A program made the translations under genes and the position numbers. Shown here piece by piece: positions 1 through 8,282 of a stretch of DNA of 37,507 nt; position 1 is the first letter of the stretch, and every line of letters begins with the position of its first letter. The notes under the pieces were generated by a model that saw nothing but the letters and a program-made list of their open reading frames with translations, ran no database searches and was not told the DNA's origin. The stretch is from an uncultured Dorea sp. (GTDB lineage: Bacteria; Bacillota; Clostridia; Lachnospirales; Lachnospiraceae). The DNA is taken from contig CAJTZE010000033.1 in the NCBI GenBank assembly GCA_910584265.1, positions 1 through 37,507 of the forward strand. Direction: 5' to 3'.

Positions 1-1293
1 ATACAGCTTCAGGATCAGCCCGCAGAGCTGCATGCAGAGGATTCCTCCGCCCGGCCAGAACAGACACAAAAAGCTGCCCGCAAAGCCGGATACCAGAAGC
101 AGGCTCATTAAAGGGATCACAATCAAGTTCAGTAATACCGAATATACGGGAAATTCATAATAATGAAATAAGATAGCCGGAAGCGTTGCCGCCTGAATAC
201 AGAGGCTCGCAGTAAGACTGTCCTTTATGCCTGATATCAGACTGCTTTTCTTAGTCCTCCTTCTTTCTCCTATAGACTCTTCTTTCATACCTTTTTCTCT
301 GTCAATTTCCCTCACAACCCCATCCGTTTTCCCAACTCCTTTCTCCGAGACCAACGGATACAGAAATATGATCCCGCATACTGCACCGAAGGACAGCTGA
401 AACCCTGCATCATAAAAGGAAAACGGCCGCCAGAGAATCACTCCTGCAGCGGCCACAGCCACCGCAGTAGGCGCATCATAAACCCTGCCTGACATATCTG
501 CTCCTACACGGATACAGAACATGATCAGCGCACGCACGGCCGATACGCTGCTTCCAATCATGATAATATAAAGAAGCAAAAACGCCATTCCGAAAGCTCC
601 TCCCAGAGCGTAAGACCCGGTCAGCCTGCGGATCATCCGGTAAAATCCTAATCCCACAAAGGATAAATGCAGACCGGAAATCGCCAATATATGCGCCATT
701 CCGTTCACCTGATACAGCTCCTTTACCTCTGCGTCTATCTGTCTTTTGTCTCCTAAAAGAACTGCACACAGAATGCCTCCGTTTTCTTCTCCCGCCGTAT
801 CCAGAAGAATACGCTTCCACCGCAGACGGAAACGGTTAATACGATCCCGCACAGGATAGATACTTCCATCCACACACTGGAGTCTCCCGCTCCAGAGATA
901 TGCGGTGATCTTCCGTGACCGATAATATGCCTTCTGTGAAAATCCGCCGGGATTCCGCTCCTCCTCAAAAAAGCTGAGCTCCCCGGATGCTTCCACAGTA
1001 TTTCCCAGCCGGAGCCTTTGTCCGCTGTCATCATATACCATTATATAGGGTTCCTGAACGCTTTGTTCCTGATTACTGTGATTTCGATAACTGATAGAAT
1101 TATTCTTAAGATACAATATTTGATAATCAGATGCCTGCTCTATCTGGCAGATCCGCCCGGTAACTGTTATCTGTGTTCCTGCCGGTACGCAGGCTTCCAC
1201 CGGAAAAGAAAAATATCTTTTCAGAAAGCCTTCTCTTCCCCAGTGGACGCAGATAAAAGCCACAATCAAAAAAAGCAGACAAAATGTAAACAA
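1..1293 (-). CDS. comEC: ComEC/Rec2 family DNA-uptake channel, N-terminal part (cut by left edge)
   Basis: Polytopic membrane protein expected to carry single-stranded DNA across the membrane during transformation. Translating the minus strand by hand gives an uninterrupted frame of 431 codons to the window edge. It has an N-terminal hydrophobic helix, the ERNPGGF motif typical of the ComEC soluble domain, and the QVNGMAHILAISGLHLSFVG segment of the Competence domain followed by several membrane helices; the C-terminal part lies outside. The start is uncertain. A good GGAGG lies inside the end of the upstream GerMN gene, but the codon six bases after it is ATA (1326-1324); the first recognised start in frame is TTG at 1293, used here. 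It is the last visible gene of the comEA-regulator-kinase-GerMN run, so translation may be coupled to GerMN. The family call is firm; the start is not. Confidence 0.9.
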   Translation of the reverse strand, partial: MFTFCLLFLIVAFICVHWGREGFLKRYFSFPVEACVPAGTQITVTGRICQIEQASDYQILYLKNNSISYRNHSNQEQSVQEPYIMVYDDSGQRLRLGNTVEASGELSFFEEERNPGGFSQKAYYRSRKITAYLWSGRLQCVDGSIYPVRDRINRFRLRWKRILLDTAGEENGGILCAVLLGDKRQIDAEVKELYQVNGMAHILAISGLHLSFVGLGFYRMIRRLTGSYALGGAFGMAFLLLYIIMIGSSVSAVRALIMFCIRVGADMSGRVYDAPTAVAVAAAGVILWRPFSFYDAGFQLSFGAVCGIIFLYPLVSEKGVGKTDGVVREIDREKGMKEESIGERRRTKKSSLISGIKDSLTASLCIQAATLPAILFHYYEFPVYSVLLNLIVIPLMSLLLVSGFAGSFLCLFWPGGGILCMQLCGLILKLY

Positions 1294-1329
1294 TTTTCTT
1301 TCTTTTGACTTTGTTTTTATTTCTATATG

Positions 1330-2241
1330 CTATTCCTCCACAATTTCAAAATTTTTCTCAAAGGGGTTATCCAGTGCAAATGTTTCATTCAGAGACACAT
1401 TCGGATCGCCATTGATGGATATCTGTACCTGGCTGCAATTTCCTCCTTCAATAATCGAATTTACTATGGAATATACCGTAAGTTCCGGATCAACGGACGG
1501 TAATCCTGCAAGAAATCCTTCGTTTAGGTTCACATAGCAGATATCATCCTTAATAGAAACGCTAAGGAGCTTCGTATCTGCAGGAATTGCGGCAAAACTG
1601 CCCTCAGATTCCGGCCCCTTGATCAGCCGCTCCACAATTGCCTTTTCCAGCGTCATATAGCTGTTATAGCGCATCGAAACCTGCTTTTTTATCAGCCTGG
1701 TGCCCGACGCATCTGCAAAGTAAAGAATCACATCCTCCTGCTGATAGGAATTGAGCGCCGCTCCTGTATTCTGTACAAAATCATCACTGCGCATATATCC
1801 GATCATATCGCCCCGGCTGTCCTTTAACGGCTCTCCATTTACAAAAAACCTGATTAAATATACCTCTTCAATCTGTGTCAGGGTCTTCACCAATGCCGCC
1901 CGGAGCAATACCTCTTCCGGCTTATCAAGAAGCGCATATTCCTGGCTGAAATACAGATCCAAACGGTTTCCCTCTATCTGATAATCTGTCACAAGGACAT
2001 CTGCCGGAACCGGAGACATACATTTCACAGTGTCCTTCGGTTTCCTTAGCCGCCCAAGCACTTCTTCAATCTGATCTGCAGGCCGCGTCGATTTCCGGCT
2101 ATAGCCTTCCGGGATCAGCGCCGTTCCCTCCAGATTCAGGTAATAAATCTCTATATCTCCTGCCTCTTCCTTCTGTCTGCAGCCCGATGCCGCAATGCAG
2201 ATAAAAACAGACAGAAGAAACATTCTGATGTAAGCCTTCAC
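1330..2241 (-). CDS. GerMN-domain lipoprotein
   Basis: Predicted surface lipoprotein of 303 residues. The chosen start is GTG at 2241, preceded by GGAGGAGCAGAG; upstream ATG codons would add residues ahead of the signal peptide. The N-terminus is a lipoprotein signal (FLLSVFICIAASGC lipobox). The mature part holds two GerMN-like units, roughly residues 45-150 and 170-290; the second has the typical run ERLIKGPESEG, then IPADTKLLSV and CYVNLNEGFL. GerMN domains occur in GerM and in LpqB-type lipoproteins; in sporeformers they are linked to spore wall assembly and germination. Here it directly follows a sensor kinase (37-bp gap), an arrangement like MtrB-LpqB in Actinobacteria, so a role in modulating the kinase is possible but is inference. 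Confidence 0.85.
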   Translation of the reverse strand: MKAYIRMFLLSVFICIAASGCRQKEEAGDIEIYYLNLEGTALIPEGYSRKSTRPADQIEEVLGRLRKPKDTVKCMSPVPADVLVTDYQIEGNRLDLYFSQEYALLDKPEEVLLRAALVKTLTQIEEVYLIRFFVNGEPLKDSRGDMIGYMRSDDFVQNTGAALNSYQQEDVILYFADASGTRLIKKQVSMRYNSYMTLEKAIVERLIKGPESEGSFAAIPADTKLLSVSIKDDICYVNLNEGFLAGLPSVDPELTVYSIVNSIIEGGNCSQVQISINGDPNVSLNETFALDNPFEKNFEIVEE

Positions 2242-2278
2242 CTCTGCTCCTCCTCGTATACCGATACAACATTTCAAA

Positions 2279-3745
2279 TCAGCCAGCATAATTGATCGGA
2301 ATCCGCACGGAGAAGGTCGTTCCCTCTCCGGGCTGGCTGAACACCTTAATTGCGCCTCTGTGCATAACAACCACGTTCCTTGCAATGGAAAGCCCCAGTC
2401 CTGTTCCGCCGATTTCCCTCGAATGGGATTTATCTACCCGGTAGAATCTCTCAAATATGTGCTCTGTCTCTTCCTCAGGAATCCCGATCCCGGAATCTGC
2501 AATCTCAATATAAAAGTACTTGTGGTCTGCATTCAGGGATACATGCACCCATCCCTCTTCACTATTATACTTGATCGCATTTTCCACAAGATTCGTCACA
2601 GCCAGAGACAGCTTCACCTCATCAATTTCCGCAGTTACCGGACGGAAGCTCTCATAAACCACTTCAATATCGGCCTCCGCCGCAAGGGGCCGCAATCGTT
2701 TTAAAATCCGCTCGATCACCTCATTGATATTCTCCGGCTTAATATTCATATCCGCCGCGGTCTTATCCATCTTCACCAGCGCCAGCAGGTCATTGATAAT
2801 CTTATTCTCACGCTCGATTTCCTCCGACAGATCCCCCATAAACTCCTGATACAGCTTAACCGGCGCATCCTTCTGCATGAGAATGGAGTCCGAGAGCACC
2901 TTCATAGATGTCAGCGGTGTTTTCAGCTCATGGGACACATTGGAGACAAATTCCTGTCTGGACTCATCCAGACTCTTTAATCTGCCGAGCATTTTGTTAA
3001 ATGCATCCGAAATCAGTCCTGTTTCTTCATAGGTGTATACCTGCAGATAATCTGTATCGTATCCGTCCGTCAGATCTCCAATGGATTGGGTAATCTTTGC
3101 AAAAGGGCGGACCATAACCGTACCCAGAAATACCGCAGCCGCCATCACCACCAGGATCATGATCAGCTCTGCAATATTTGCTTTCCGGCCCAGCAGCGCC
3201 TTAGTAGCCGCTATGGTATCCGTAGATACACTGACCAGCATTACGCCCAGGACCTCCCCCTCATCCTCAGCCTTAATCGGCGACGCCACCTCAATAAAAC
3301 GGTTCTCACCATCATACCGGCTGACCGCCTTTCCTCCGAAGCTGTTCATCACATCCTCAGATACCATAGTCTTGCCTTTTTCCAGATCATAGGTATCCTC
3401 AACAATGCAGAAATCATTATTAACCACCATAATCCGCCCGTTATATATATTGGAAAGCTGTATCAATTCTGACTGGATAATCTCGGACACCCCATTTTCC
3501 AGGTAATGGGATCCGCCAAGCTGATTGCATAGAATCGTACATTGATTTTGTATCTCTGCAGTCCGTACGTCAACTGCCCTCTTCTCATAGCTCTCAAGAA
3601 CCATTGCCTTCATCACCACACAGGGAATGATGCCCACCAGCATCAGAAGCAGAATGATGTAAAAGCGCAGGCTCTTGAAAAATCTGAATTTAATATAACG
3701 CCTAACCCCTAAAATAGTAACCAACTCCCCACTTTGTATAGACAT
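2279..3745 (-). CDS. sensor histidine kinase (HAMP, HisKA, HATPase)
   Basis: Membrane-bound sensor kinase of the PhoR/WalK type, about 488 residues. It shows a transmembrane helix near 25-47, an extracellular sensing region of about 140 residues, a second helix near 192-213, a HAMP linker, a HisKA box with the phosphoacceptor His272 (VSHELKTPLT), and an ATPase domain with N box (NLVENAIKYN), G1 (DSGIGIP) and G2 (GTGLGLSIAR). There is no PAS domain, unlike full-length WalK. The ATG at 3745 lies inside the 3' end of the regulator gene (44-base overlap) with a weak ribosome site; TTG at 3724 is an alternative. The kinase and the preceding response regulator are a cognate pair. The signal cannot be read from the sequence. 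Confidence 0.93.
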   Translation of the reverse strand: MSIQSGELVTILGVRRYIKFRFFKSLRFYIILLLMLVGIIPCVVMKAMVLESYEKRAVDVRTAEIQNQCTILCNQLGGSHYLENGVSEIIQSELIQLSNIYNGRIMVVNNDFCIVEDTYDLEKGKTMVSEDVMNSFGGKAVSRYDGENRFIEVASPIKAEDEGEVLGVMLVSVSTDTIAATKALLGRKANIAELIMILVVMAAAVFLGTVMVRPFAKITQSIGDLTDGYDTDYLQVYTYEETGLISDAFNKMLGRLKSLDESRQEFVSNVSHELKTPLTSMKVLSDSILMQKDAPVKLYQEFMGDLSEEIERENKIINDLLALVKMDKTAADMNIKPENINEVIERILKRLRPLAAEADIEVVYESFRPVTAEIDEVKLSLAVTNLVENAIKYNSEEGWVHVSLNADHKYFYIEIADSGIGIPEEETEHIFERFYRVDKSHSREIGGTGLGLSIARNVVVMHRGAIKVFSQPGEGTTFSVRIPINYAG

Positions 3746-4391
3746 ACTTTGGATCGCTTGGATGCTGTTCTATCTTCTCTCTGAGTCTCCGGATATGTAC
3801 ATCCACTGTTCTGGCATCTCCGGGATATTCATATCCCCAGACAATATTCAGAAGATTCTCCCTGCTGTATACCTTATTCGGGTTCATGGCAAGAAGCTCC
3901 AGCAGGTCGAATTCCTTAGCAGTCAGATTCACTTCCTTCTCCCCGATAAAGACCCTCCTGCTTTCGCAGTCTATCTTCATATTTCCCTTCTGGACAATCC
4001 TCTCACTGCCGTTTCCTCCGGCTTTTCTGTTAAGCCGGCGCATAATCGCCTTAATCCTCGCCTTAACCTCCAGAATATTGAACGGCTTCGTTATGTAATC
4101 ATCTGCGCCGTATTCCAGACCCAGGATCTTATCCATATCCTCTCCCTTTGCTGTCAGCATGATGATCGGGACATCTGAATATTCGCGGATCTGCCTGCAC
4201 ACCTCAAAGCCGTCATGCTTTGGCAGCATAATATCCAGAAGAATGATATCGTACTCATTCTCCCTTGCAAGCTTCAGCGCCTCTTCCCCGTCATAGGCAC
4301 AATCCACTTTCATATCGTCCTGCTCTAAGCTAAACCGGATTCCCTTTACGATCAGCTTCTCATCGTCCACAACCAAAACTCTCCTGCCCAT
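3702..4391 (-). CDS. OmpR/PhoB-family response regulator
   Basis: DNA-binding response regulator of 229 residues, normal length for the family. The receiver domain (1-120) has the acidic pair D9-D10, phosphoacceptor Asp53 (LLDIMLPKHDG) and the conserved lysine in MLTAKGED. The C-terminal winged helix (130-229) carries the typical TVDVHIRRLREKIE recognition helix and ends in GYYF. It starts 8 bp after comEA with AGGGGG as ribosome site and overlaps the kinase gene downstream, so the pair is co-transcribed. Sequence resembles WalR/PhoP-type regulators, but the genes that usually follow walRK in Bacilli are absent, so no specific symbol is given. Lying inside a competence/GerMN cluster, it may control envelope genes; that is inference. 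Confidence 0.94.
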   Translation of the reverse strand: MGRRVLVVDDEKLIVKGIRFSLEQDDMKVDCAYDGEEALKLARENEYDIILLDIMLPKHDGFEVCRQIREYSDVPIIMLTAKGEDMDKILGLEYGADDYITKPFNILEVKARIKAIMRRLNRKAGGNGSERIVQKGNMKIDCESRRVFIGEKEVNLTAKEFDLLELLAMNPNKVYSRENLLNIVWGYEYPGDARTVDVHIRRLREKIEQHPSDPKYVYTKWGVGYYFRG

Positions 4392-4399
4392 ATGTCCCC

Positions 4400-5071
4400 C
4401 TATATCACAATATCCTCTTTGATCTTTTCAAAGGTTCCTTCCTTGATTCCTTCCACCTGCATCAGCTCCTCAATACTCCCAAAACCTCCGCTCGTGTTTC
4501 GGTACTGAATGATCGCCTCTGCCTTCTTCTCCCCGATTCCGGCAAGAGTCATAAGCTCCTCTTTCCCGGCAGTGTTCAAGTTTACTCTGCCGTCAGATGC
4601 ACTCTGTCCCCCGGCGCCGCTTCCTCCGGGATCAAGCATGACCAAACTGCCTGACTGTACTTCCTCCGCCGACGGGATATAAATCCGCTGCCCATCCGTC
4701 ATCAGCTCAGCCTGATTCACGTAATCTGCGGCCGCTGTATCCAGCAGGCCGCCTGCCGCTTCCACCGCCTGATAAATACGGCTGCCTGCCGCCAGCTCAT
4801 AAACCCCCGGACATGCCGCCTCTCCGCAGACAAATACACAGATCTTTCCTTCGGATTTCTCACTTTCATCAGAAGCTTTCTTCTGAACATCCTTATCTTC
4901 CCTTATATCCTCCGAAGTCTCCGCCTTTTTCGTTTCTTCCTGTTCCTCCGGCCGCTGACGGATCTCATCCAGCATAGTGCCGTCATTCTCCCTGCCGCAT
5001 CCAGATGCCAGGCAGACAGCCAGAATCCCCGCTGCTGCCAGAGCCGTCATTCTTCTTTTATTGCCTTGCAT
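4400..5071 (-). CDS. comEA: ComEA-type DNA-binding lipoprotein (SLBB + helix-hairpin-helix)
   Basis: Extracytoplasmic DNA receptor for transformation, 223 residues. The N-terminus is a signal peptide ending in a lipobox (ILAVCLASGC), so the protein is probably lipid-anchored instead of held by the usual membrane helix. A charged linker (about 30-75) is followed by an SLBB-like domain (about 76-137, ICVFVCGEAACPGVYELAAG) and a C-terminal helix-hairpin-helix repeat (163-223) with VNLNTAGKEELMTLAGIGEK and VEGIKEGTFEKI. The start has AAAGGAGG ahead of it. It heads a minus-strand run with its own promoter, ending at comEC, but with a two-component pair and a GerMN gene in between. Family assignment is secure; whether the host is naturally competent is unknown. 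Confidence 0.92.
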   Translation of the reverse strand: MQGNKRRMTALAAAGILAVCLASGCGRENDGTMLDEIRQRPEEQEETKKAETSEDIREDKDVQKKASDESEKSEGKICVFVCGEAACPGVYELAAGSRIYQAVEAAGGLLDTAAADYVNQAELMTDGQRIYIPSAEEVQSGSLVMLDPGGSGAGGQSASDGRVNLNTAGKEELMTLAGIGEKKAEAIIQYRNTSGGFGSIEELMQVEGIKEGTFEKIKEDIVI

Positions 5072-5082
5072 AAATTCCTCCT

Positions 5083-5105
5083 TTACAGCTGTCGATACTG
5101 TAAAT
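5083..5105 (-). promoter_or_regulatory. small inverted repeat next to the comEA ribosome site
   Basis: TTTACAG and CTGTAAA form a perfect 7-bp inverted repeat with a 9-nt loop in the comEA leader. The 3' arm runs into the AAAGGAGG ribosome site, so folding could limit ribosome access. Function is inference. Confidence 0.35.
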
Positions 5106-5130
5106 GCCCTCCTTATGCCTAGACATAATT

Positions 5131-5159
5131 ATTCTACTATTTCCACTGAAAAATTGCAA
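5131..5159 (-). promoter_or_regulatory. predicted sigma-A promoter for comEA
   Basis: Minus-strand TTGCAA and TAGAAT are separated by 17 bp. The -35 box lies in the last codons of the DMT gene, and the site is about 60 bp ahead of comEA. It suggests that the comEA run does not depend on read-through. Confidence 0.5.
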
Positions 5160-5568
5160 CTCCAATTAGTGCCAAAACCATGCCTCCTGCCTTGCGCCAT
5201 TCAAAAGGCTCCTTATCCACGCCAAACACCCCCAAAAGCTCGATCACATAAGCTACGATCAGCTGGGAAATCACGATAAGCAGCGCCGCCTTGGCCGGCC
5301 CCAGCTGTTCCATGCTCTTAATGACCGTCCATGTTATTCCTGCTCCGATCACGCCTCCCAGCAGCATATACTTCGGCTCTACCTTTGCAAGCTCCCCAAT
5401 TGAATCCCTTCCGGTAAAAAACCAGACCGCAATACATACCAAAAACGCGCTGAACTGCACCCAGCCGTTACTGACCCACATGCCTGCCGTCTTTGTCACC
5501 TGTGTATTAAATACCCCCTGAACACTCATCAATGCACCGGACAATAATGCAATTAAAAAACCAATCAA
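5137..5568 (-). CDS. small DMT-superfamily transporter (YdcZ/DUF606 type)
   Basis: Integral membrane protein of 143 residues with four or five hydrophobic helices, matching the length of the YdcZ/DUF606 half-size members of the drug/metabolite transporter superfamily (family motifs such as GALMSVQGVFNT near the N-terminus and LLGGVIGAGI in the middle). The start is TTG at 5568, supported by GGAGG nine bases upstream; no ATG fits. Half-size members of this group often act as dimers or pairs, but only one copy is present here. The substrate cannot be predicted. It follows argB by about 70 bp, with a possible separate promoter in the gap, so arginine-operon membership is doubtful. Confidence 0.85.
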   Translation of the reverse strand: MIGFLIALLSGALMSVQGVFNTQVTKTAGMWVSNGWVQFSAFLVCIAVWFFTGRDSIGELAKVEPKYMLLGGVIGAGITWTVIKSMEQLGPAKAALLIVISQLIVAYVIELLGVFGVDKEPFEWRKAGGMVLALIGVAIFQWK

Positions 5569-5612
5569 CTGAATATACCTCCTTTTCCGAAAATATTCTT
5601 TTCATAGTATAT

Positions 5613-5623
5613 CCAATCATTGG
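5613..5623. promoter_or_regulatory. palindrome in the argB-DMT gap
   Basis: CCAATCATTGG is a perfect 11-base palindrome about 45 bp ahead of the TTG start of the DMT gene. A weak minus-strand -10-like TATACT follows directly. It could be an operator for that gene; no regulator is known. Confidence 0.3.
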
Positions 5624-5638
5624 TTTTTTAAGCCTATA

Positions 5639-6535
5639 TTATCCCGCGGAATACATTTCCTCTCCGTCTTTTAAAATAGCCGTTCCGATACCTTTATTTG
5701 TGAAAATCTCTAAAAGCAGGCAGTGTGCGATCCGCCCGTCCAGAATATGCACCCTGGAAACGCCGTTTTCAATCGCTTCAATACAGTTGTTCAGCTTGGG
5801 AAGCATACCGCCGCCGATAAAGCCTTCCGCCATCAGCTCCCTCGCCTCGGAAATCTGAAGTTCGGAAATCAAGGTCTCCGGATCCTTCGGATTCTTATAC
5901 ACGCCTTCAATATCCGTAAGAAATGCCAGCTTTTCCGCATTCATGGCACGGGCAATAGCACAGGCCGCATCATCTGCATTGATGTTATAGGTGTGAAATC
6001 TTTCATCCATTCCCACCGGACACACAATGGGCAGGAAATCCTTCTCCAGAAGATCCCTCAGAATCTCTGCGTTAACCTCCGTTACCTCTCCTACAAAACC
6101 GATGTCCTCGCCATTAGAATATTTCTTGGTAACCTTCAGGAGTCCTCCGTCCTTCCCGCTCACTCCGATAGCACGCACTCCAAGTCCCTGAACCAGCTGC
6201 ACCAGTTCCTTATTCACCTTACCCAGCACCATCTCTGCAAGCTCCATGGTGGCCTCATCCGTCACACGGAGGCCGTTGATAAACTTCGGCTCCATCCCTA
6301 CCTTGCTGACCCACCGGCTGATTTCCTTTCCGCCGCCATGCACGATGATCGGTTTAAAGCCGACAAGTTTTAAAAGGGTCACGTCTTCAATTACCTGCTT
6401 CTTCAATTCCTCATCAACCATGGCGCTGCCACCGTATTTTACTACAATTACCTTCCGGTTAAAACGCTGGATGTATGGCAGTGCTTCGATCAGCACCTCC
6501 GCCTTATCCAGATACTTCTGCATACTCTGATCCAT
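5639..6535 (-). CDS. argB: acetylglutamate kinase
   Basis: Phosphorylates N-acetyl-L-glutamate with ATP, the second step of arginine synthesis, in the cytoplasm. The 298 residues match the family length and show the amino-acid-kinase glycine motifs VVKYGGSAM (Lys33) and IVHGGGKEIS, the substrate region NGLRVTDEATMELAEMVL, and the C-terminal NADDAACAIA and FIGGGMLPKLNNCIEAI segments. The start follows AGGAG and lies 14 bp after the argJ stop, so the two are co-transcribed. An N-terminal helix (MDQSMQKYLDKAEVLIEALP) ahead of the kinase core resembles that of hexameric, arginine-inhibited enzymes, so feedback inhibition is plausible. Confidence 0.97.
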   Translation of the reverse strand: MDQSMQKYLDKAEVLIEALPYIQRFNRKVIVVKYGGSAMVDEELKKQVIEDVTLLKLVGFKPIIVHGGGKEISRWVSKVGMEPKFINGLRVTDEATMELAEMVLGKVNKELVQLVQGLGVRAIGVSGKDGGLLKVTKKYSNGEDIGFVGEVTEVNAEILRDLLEKDFLPIVCPVGMDERFHTYNINADDAACAIARAMNAEKLAFLTDIEGVYKNPKDPETLISELQISEARELMAEGFIGGGMLPKLNNCIEAIENGVSRVHILDGRIAHCLLLEIFTNKGIGTAILKDGEEMYSAG

Positions 6536-6549
6536 TTTTCTGCTCCTAT

Positions 6550-7773
6550 CTAGCTTCTATAATCTGCGTTGATATCGATGTAGCCGTGCGTCAGATCACA
6601 GCCCCACGCCACGGCTGTCTGACCTCCCAGCTTTACGTCTGCAATAGCTGTGACTTCCGGCTCAGAGAGAATCTTGGTTGCTTCTTCCTCACTGTAATCC
6701 ACAGCTGTACCGTTCTCTATAATCTGAATCTTCCCTGCCTTGCTTTCAAAGAACAGATCTACCTTCTCCGGATCAAACTGCGCCCCGGAATATCCCATCG
6801 CGCACAGGATCCTTCCCCAGTTTGCATCGTGTCCTGCAATGGCCGCCTTGGTCAGATTGGAGCATACGATGGCTTTCGCCAGAACCCTTGCCTGTTCTTT
6901 TGTATCTGCGCCGATTACCTTCGCCTCAAACAGCGCTGTTGCGCCCTCGCCGTCCCCGGCAATCTTTTTCGCCAGATATTCATTGATCACATGCAGCGCC
7001 TGCTTAAATTCTCCGTACTCTGCTGTTCCGTACTCGATCACCGGATTCCCTGCCATTCCATTTGCCAGAACGAGCGCCGTATCGTTGGTGGAGGTATCGC
7101 CGTCTACAGAAATCATATTATACGTATCCGCCACATCCTCGCTGAGAGCTTTCTGAAGAGCCTCCTTACTAATAACCGCATCTGTTGTGATGAATGCAAG
7201 CATGGTACACATATTCGGGTGGATCATGCCGGATCCCTTTGCCATACCGCCTATAGTCACTGTCTTCCCGCCGATCTGGATCGTTACCGCAAGCTCCTTC
7301 TCACAGGTATCTGTAGTCATAATGGCTTTCGCCGCCTCTGTTCCGTTTTCAAGAGAAGCATTTTTCTTTCCTGCCAGCGCTTCGATTCCGGCCGTCAGCC
7401 TGTCGATCGGCAGCTGCTTTCCGATGACTCCGGTAGAACCGATCAGCACCCCCTCTGCATCCACAGACAAATACTTTGCCGCCGCTTCTGCAGTCTCCTT
7501 ACAATAGCCGAATCCTTCCGCTCCAGTACACGCATTGGCAATTCCAGAGTTTACAACGACAGTCTGTGATTTCTTTTCACTGTCAACCACCTGCTTATCC
7601 CACATTACCGGAGCCGCCTTTACCACATTGGTTGTAAAGGTTCCTGCCGTCTCACAGGGTACCTGGCTGTAAATCAATGCCATATCCGTACGGTTCTGAT
7701 ATTTAATCCCTGCCGCCGTGCTGGCCGCTTCAAATCCCTTTGCCGCTGTTACGCCGCCTTTGATGATCTCCAT
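6550..7773 (-). CDS. argJ: ornithine acetyltransferase / N-acetylglutamate synthase
   Basis: Transfers the acetyl group from N-acetylornithine to glutamate, closing the acetyl cycle of arginine synthesis; many homologues also make acetylglutamate from acetyl-CoA. The start is placed at ATG 7773 (MEIIKGGVTAAKGF), because the longer frame overlaps the end of the GNAT gene and lacks family sequence; this gives 407 residues, the usual length. The autoproteolysis site is visible as KGSGMIHPNMCTML, with the nucleophile Thr190; residue 189 is Cys where Ala is common. The protein should be cut into alpha and beta chains there. It sits between a GNAT gene and argB in the argC-argJ-argB run. Whether this copy is mono- or bifunctional cannot be seen. 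Confidence 0.96.
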   Translation of the reverse strand: MEIIKGGVTAAKGFEAASTAAGIKYQNRTDMALIYSQVPCETAGTFTTNVVKAAPVMWDKQVVDSEKKSQTVVVNSGIANACTGAEGFGYCKETAEAAAKYLSVDAEGVLIGSTGVIGKQLPIDRLTAGIEALAGKKNASLENGTEAAKAIMTTDTCEKELAVTIQIGGKTVTIGGMAKGSGMIHPNMCTMLAFITTDAVISKEALQKALSEDVADTYNMISVDGDTSTNDTALVLANGMAGNPVIEYGTAEYGEFKQALHVINEYLAKKIAGDGEGATALFEAKVIGADTKEQARVLAKAIVCSNLTKAAIAGHDANWGRILCAMGYSGAQFDPEKVDLFFESKAGKIQIIENGTAVDYSEEEATKILSEPEVTAIADVKLGGQTAVAWGCDLTHGYIDINADYRS

Positions 7774-7798
7774 CTCTAATCTCCGCCTTTCCTTTTCT

Positions 7799-8245
7799 CT
7801 ACTGCTCATTAAATGCTGTAATATTTTCCTCATTCAAGGTAAAATCATAATAATTCAAATCCTGTCTTTTCGTCCACCCAATGGTATTCCAGAACGCATT
7901 TCCCACATCATTCCTGGTAAATGCGATCAAACATACTTTATTAATGTGTTCCTCTTTCAGAGCTTCCATGGAAGCCACCACCATAGCCTTGCCAATACCT
8001 CGTCTGCGGTATGCAGCGTCTACGCATACATGGTAAAAGCAGCCTCTCCTCCCGTCGTGTCCACAGAGAATACTGCCCACAATCCTGCCGTCCTCCACGG
8101 CCACAACGCTGGTGGACGGATTCCGCTTCAAGAAACGCTCCACACCCTCTCTGGAATCGTCAATACTCCGGATTCCAAAACCGCGGATCTGCTTCCACAG
8201 GGCATATACCTCATCATAATCTTCTATTGTCATTATCCGAATCAT
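7799..8245 (-). CDS. GNAT-family N-acetyltransferase inside the arginine operon
   Basis: Single-domain GNAT protein of 148 residues. The start is ATG 8245 (MIRIMTIEDYDEVYALW), preceded by AAGAGG; the longer frame runs into argC. The acetyl-CoA-binding motif A is clear (HVCVDAAYRRRGIGKAMVVA), followed by the typical C-terminal FWNTIGWTKR and a final beta strand. It is 37 bp after argC and 26 bp before argJ, so it is part of the operon. Its position suggests a link to acetylglutamate supply or to acetylation of an arginine-pathway compound, but it lacks the amino-acid-kinase domain of classical ArgA and looks like a general GNAT. The acceptor is unknown. Confidence 0.85.
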   Translation of the reverse strand: MIRIMTIEDYDEVYALWKQIRGFGIRSIDDSREGVERFLKRNPSTSVVAVEDGRIVGSILCGHDGRRGCFYHVCVDAAYRRRGIGKAMVVASMEALKEEHINKVCLIAFTRNDVGNAFWNTIGWTKRQDLNYYDFTLNEENITAFNEQ

Positions 8246-8282
8246 AGATACCTCTTTCCAAGAATCTTCGCCAGAACCATTC

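Noticed and set aside
476..1034. Two minus-strand frames of 114 and 93 codons
   Set aside because: They are out-of-frame shadows of comEC; the third minus frame encodes ComEC without interruption.
6475..7569. 364-codon plus-strand frame
   Set aside because: Antisense shadow of argJ and argB; Cys- and His-rich composition with no ribosome site or domain.
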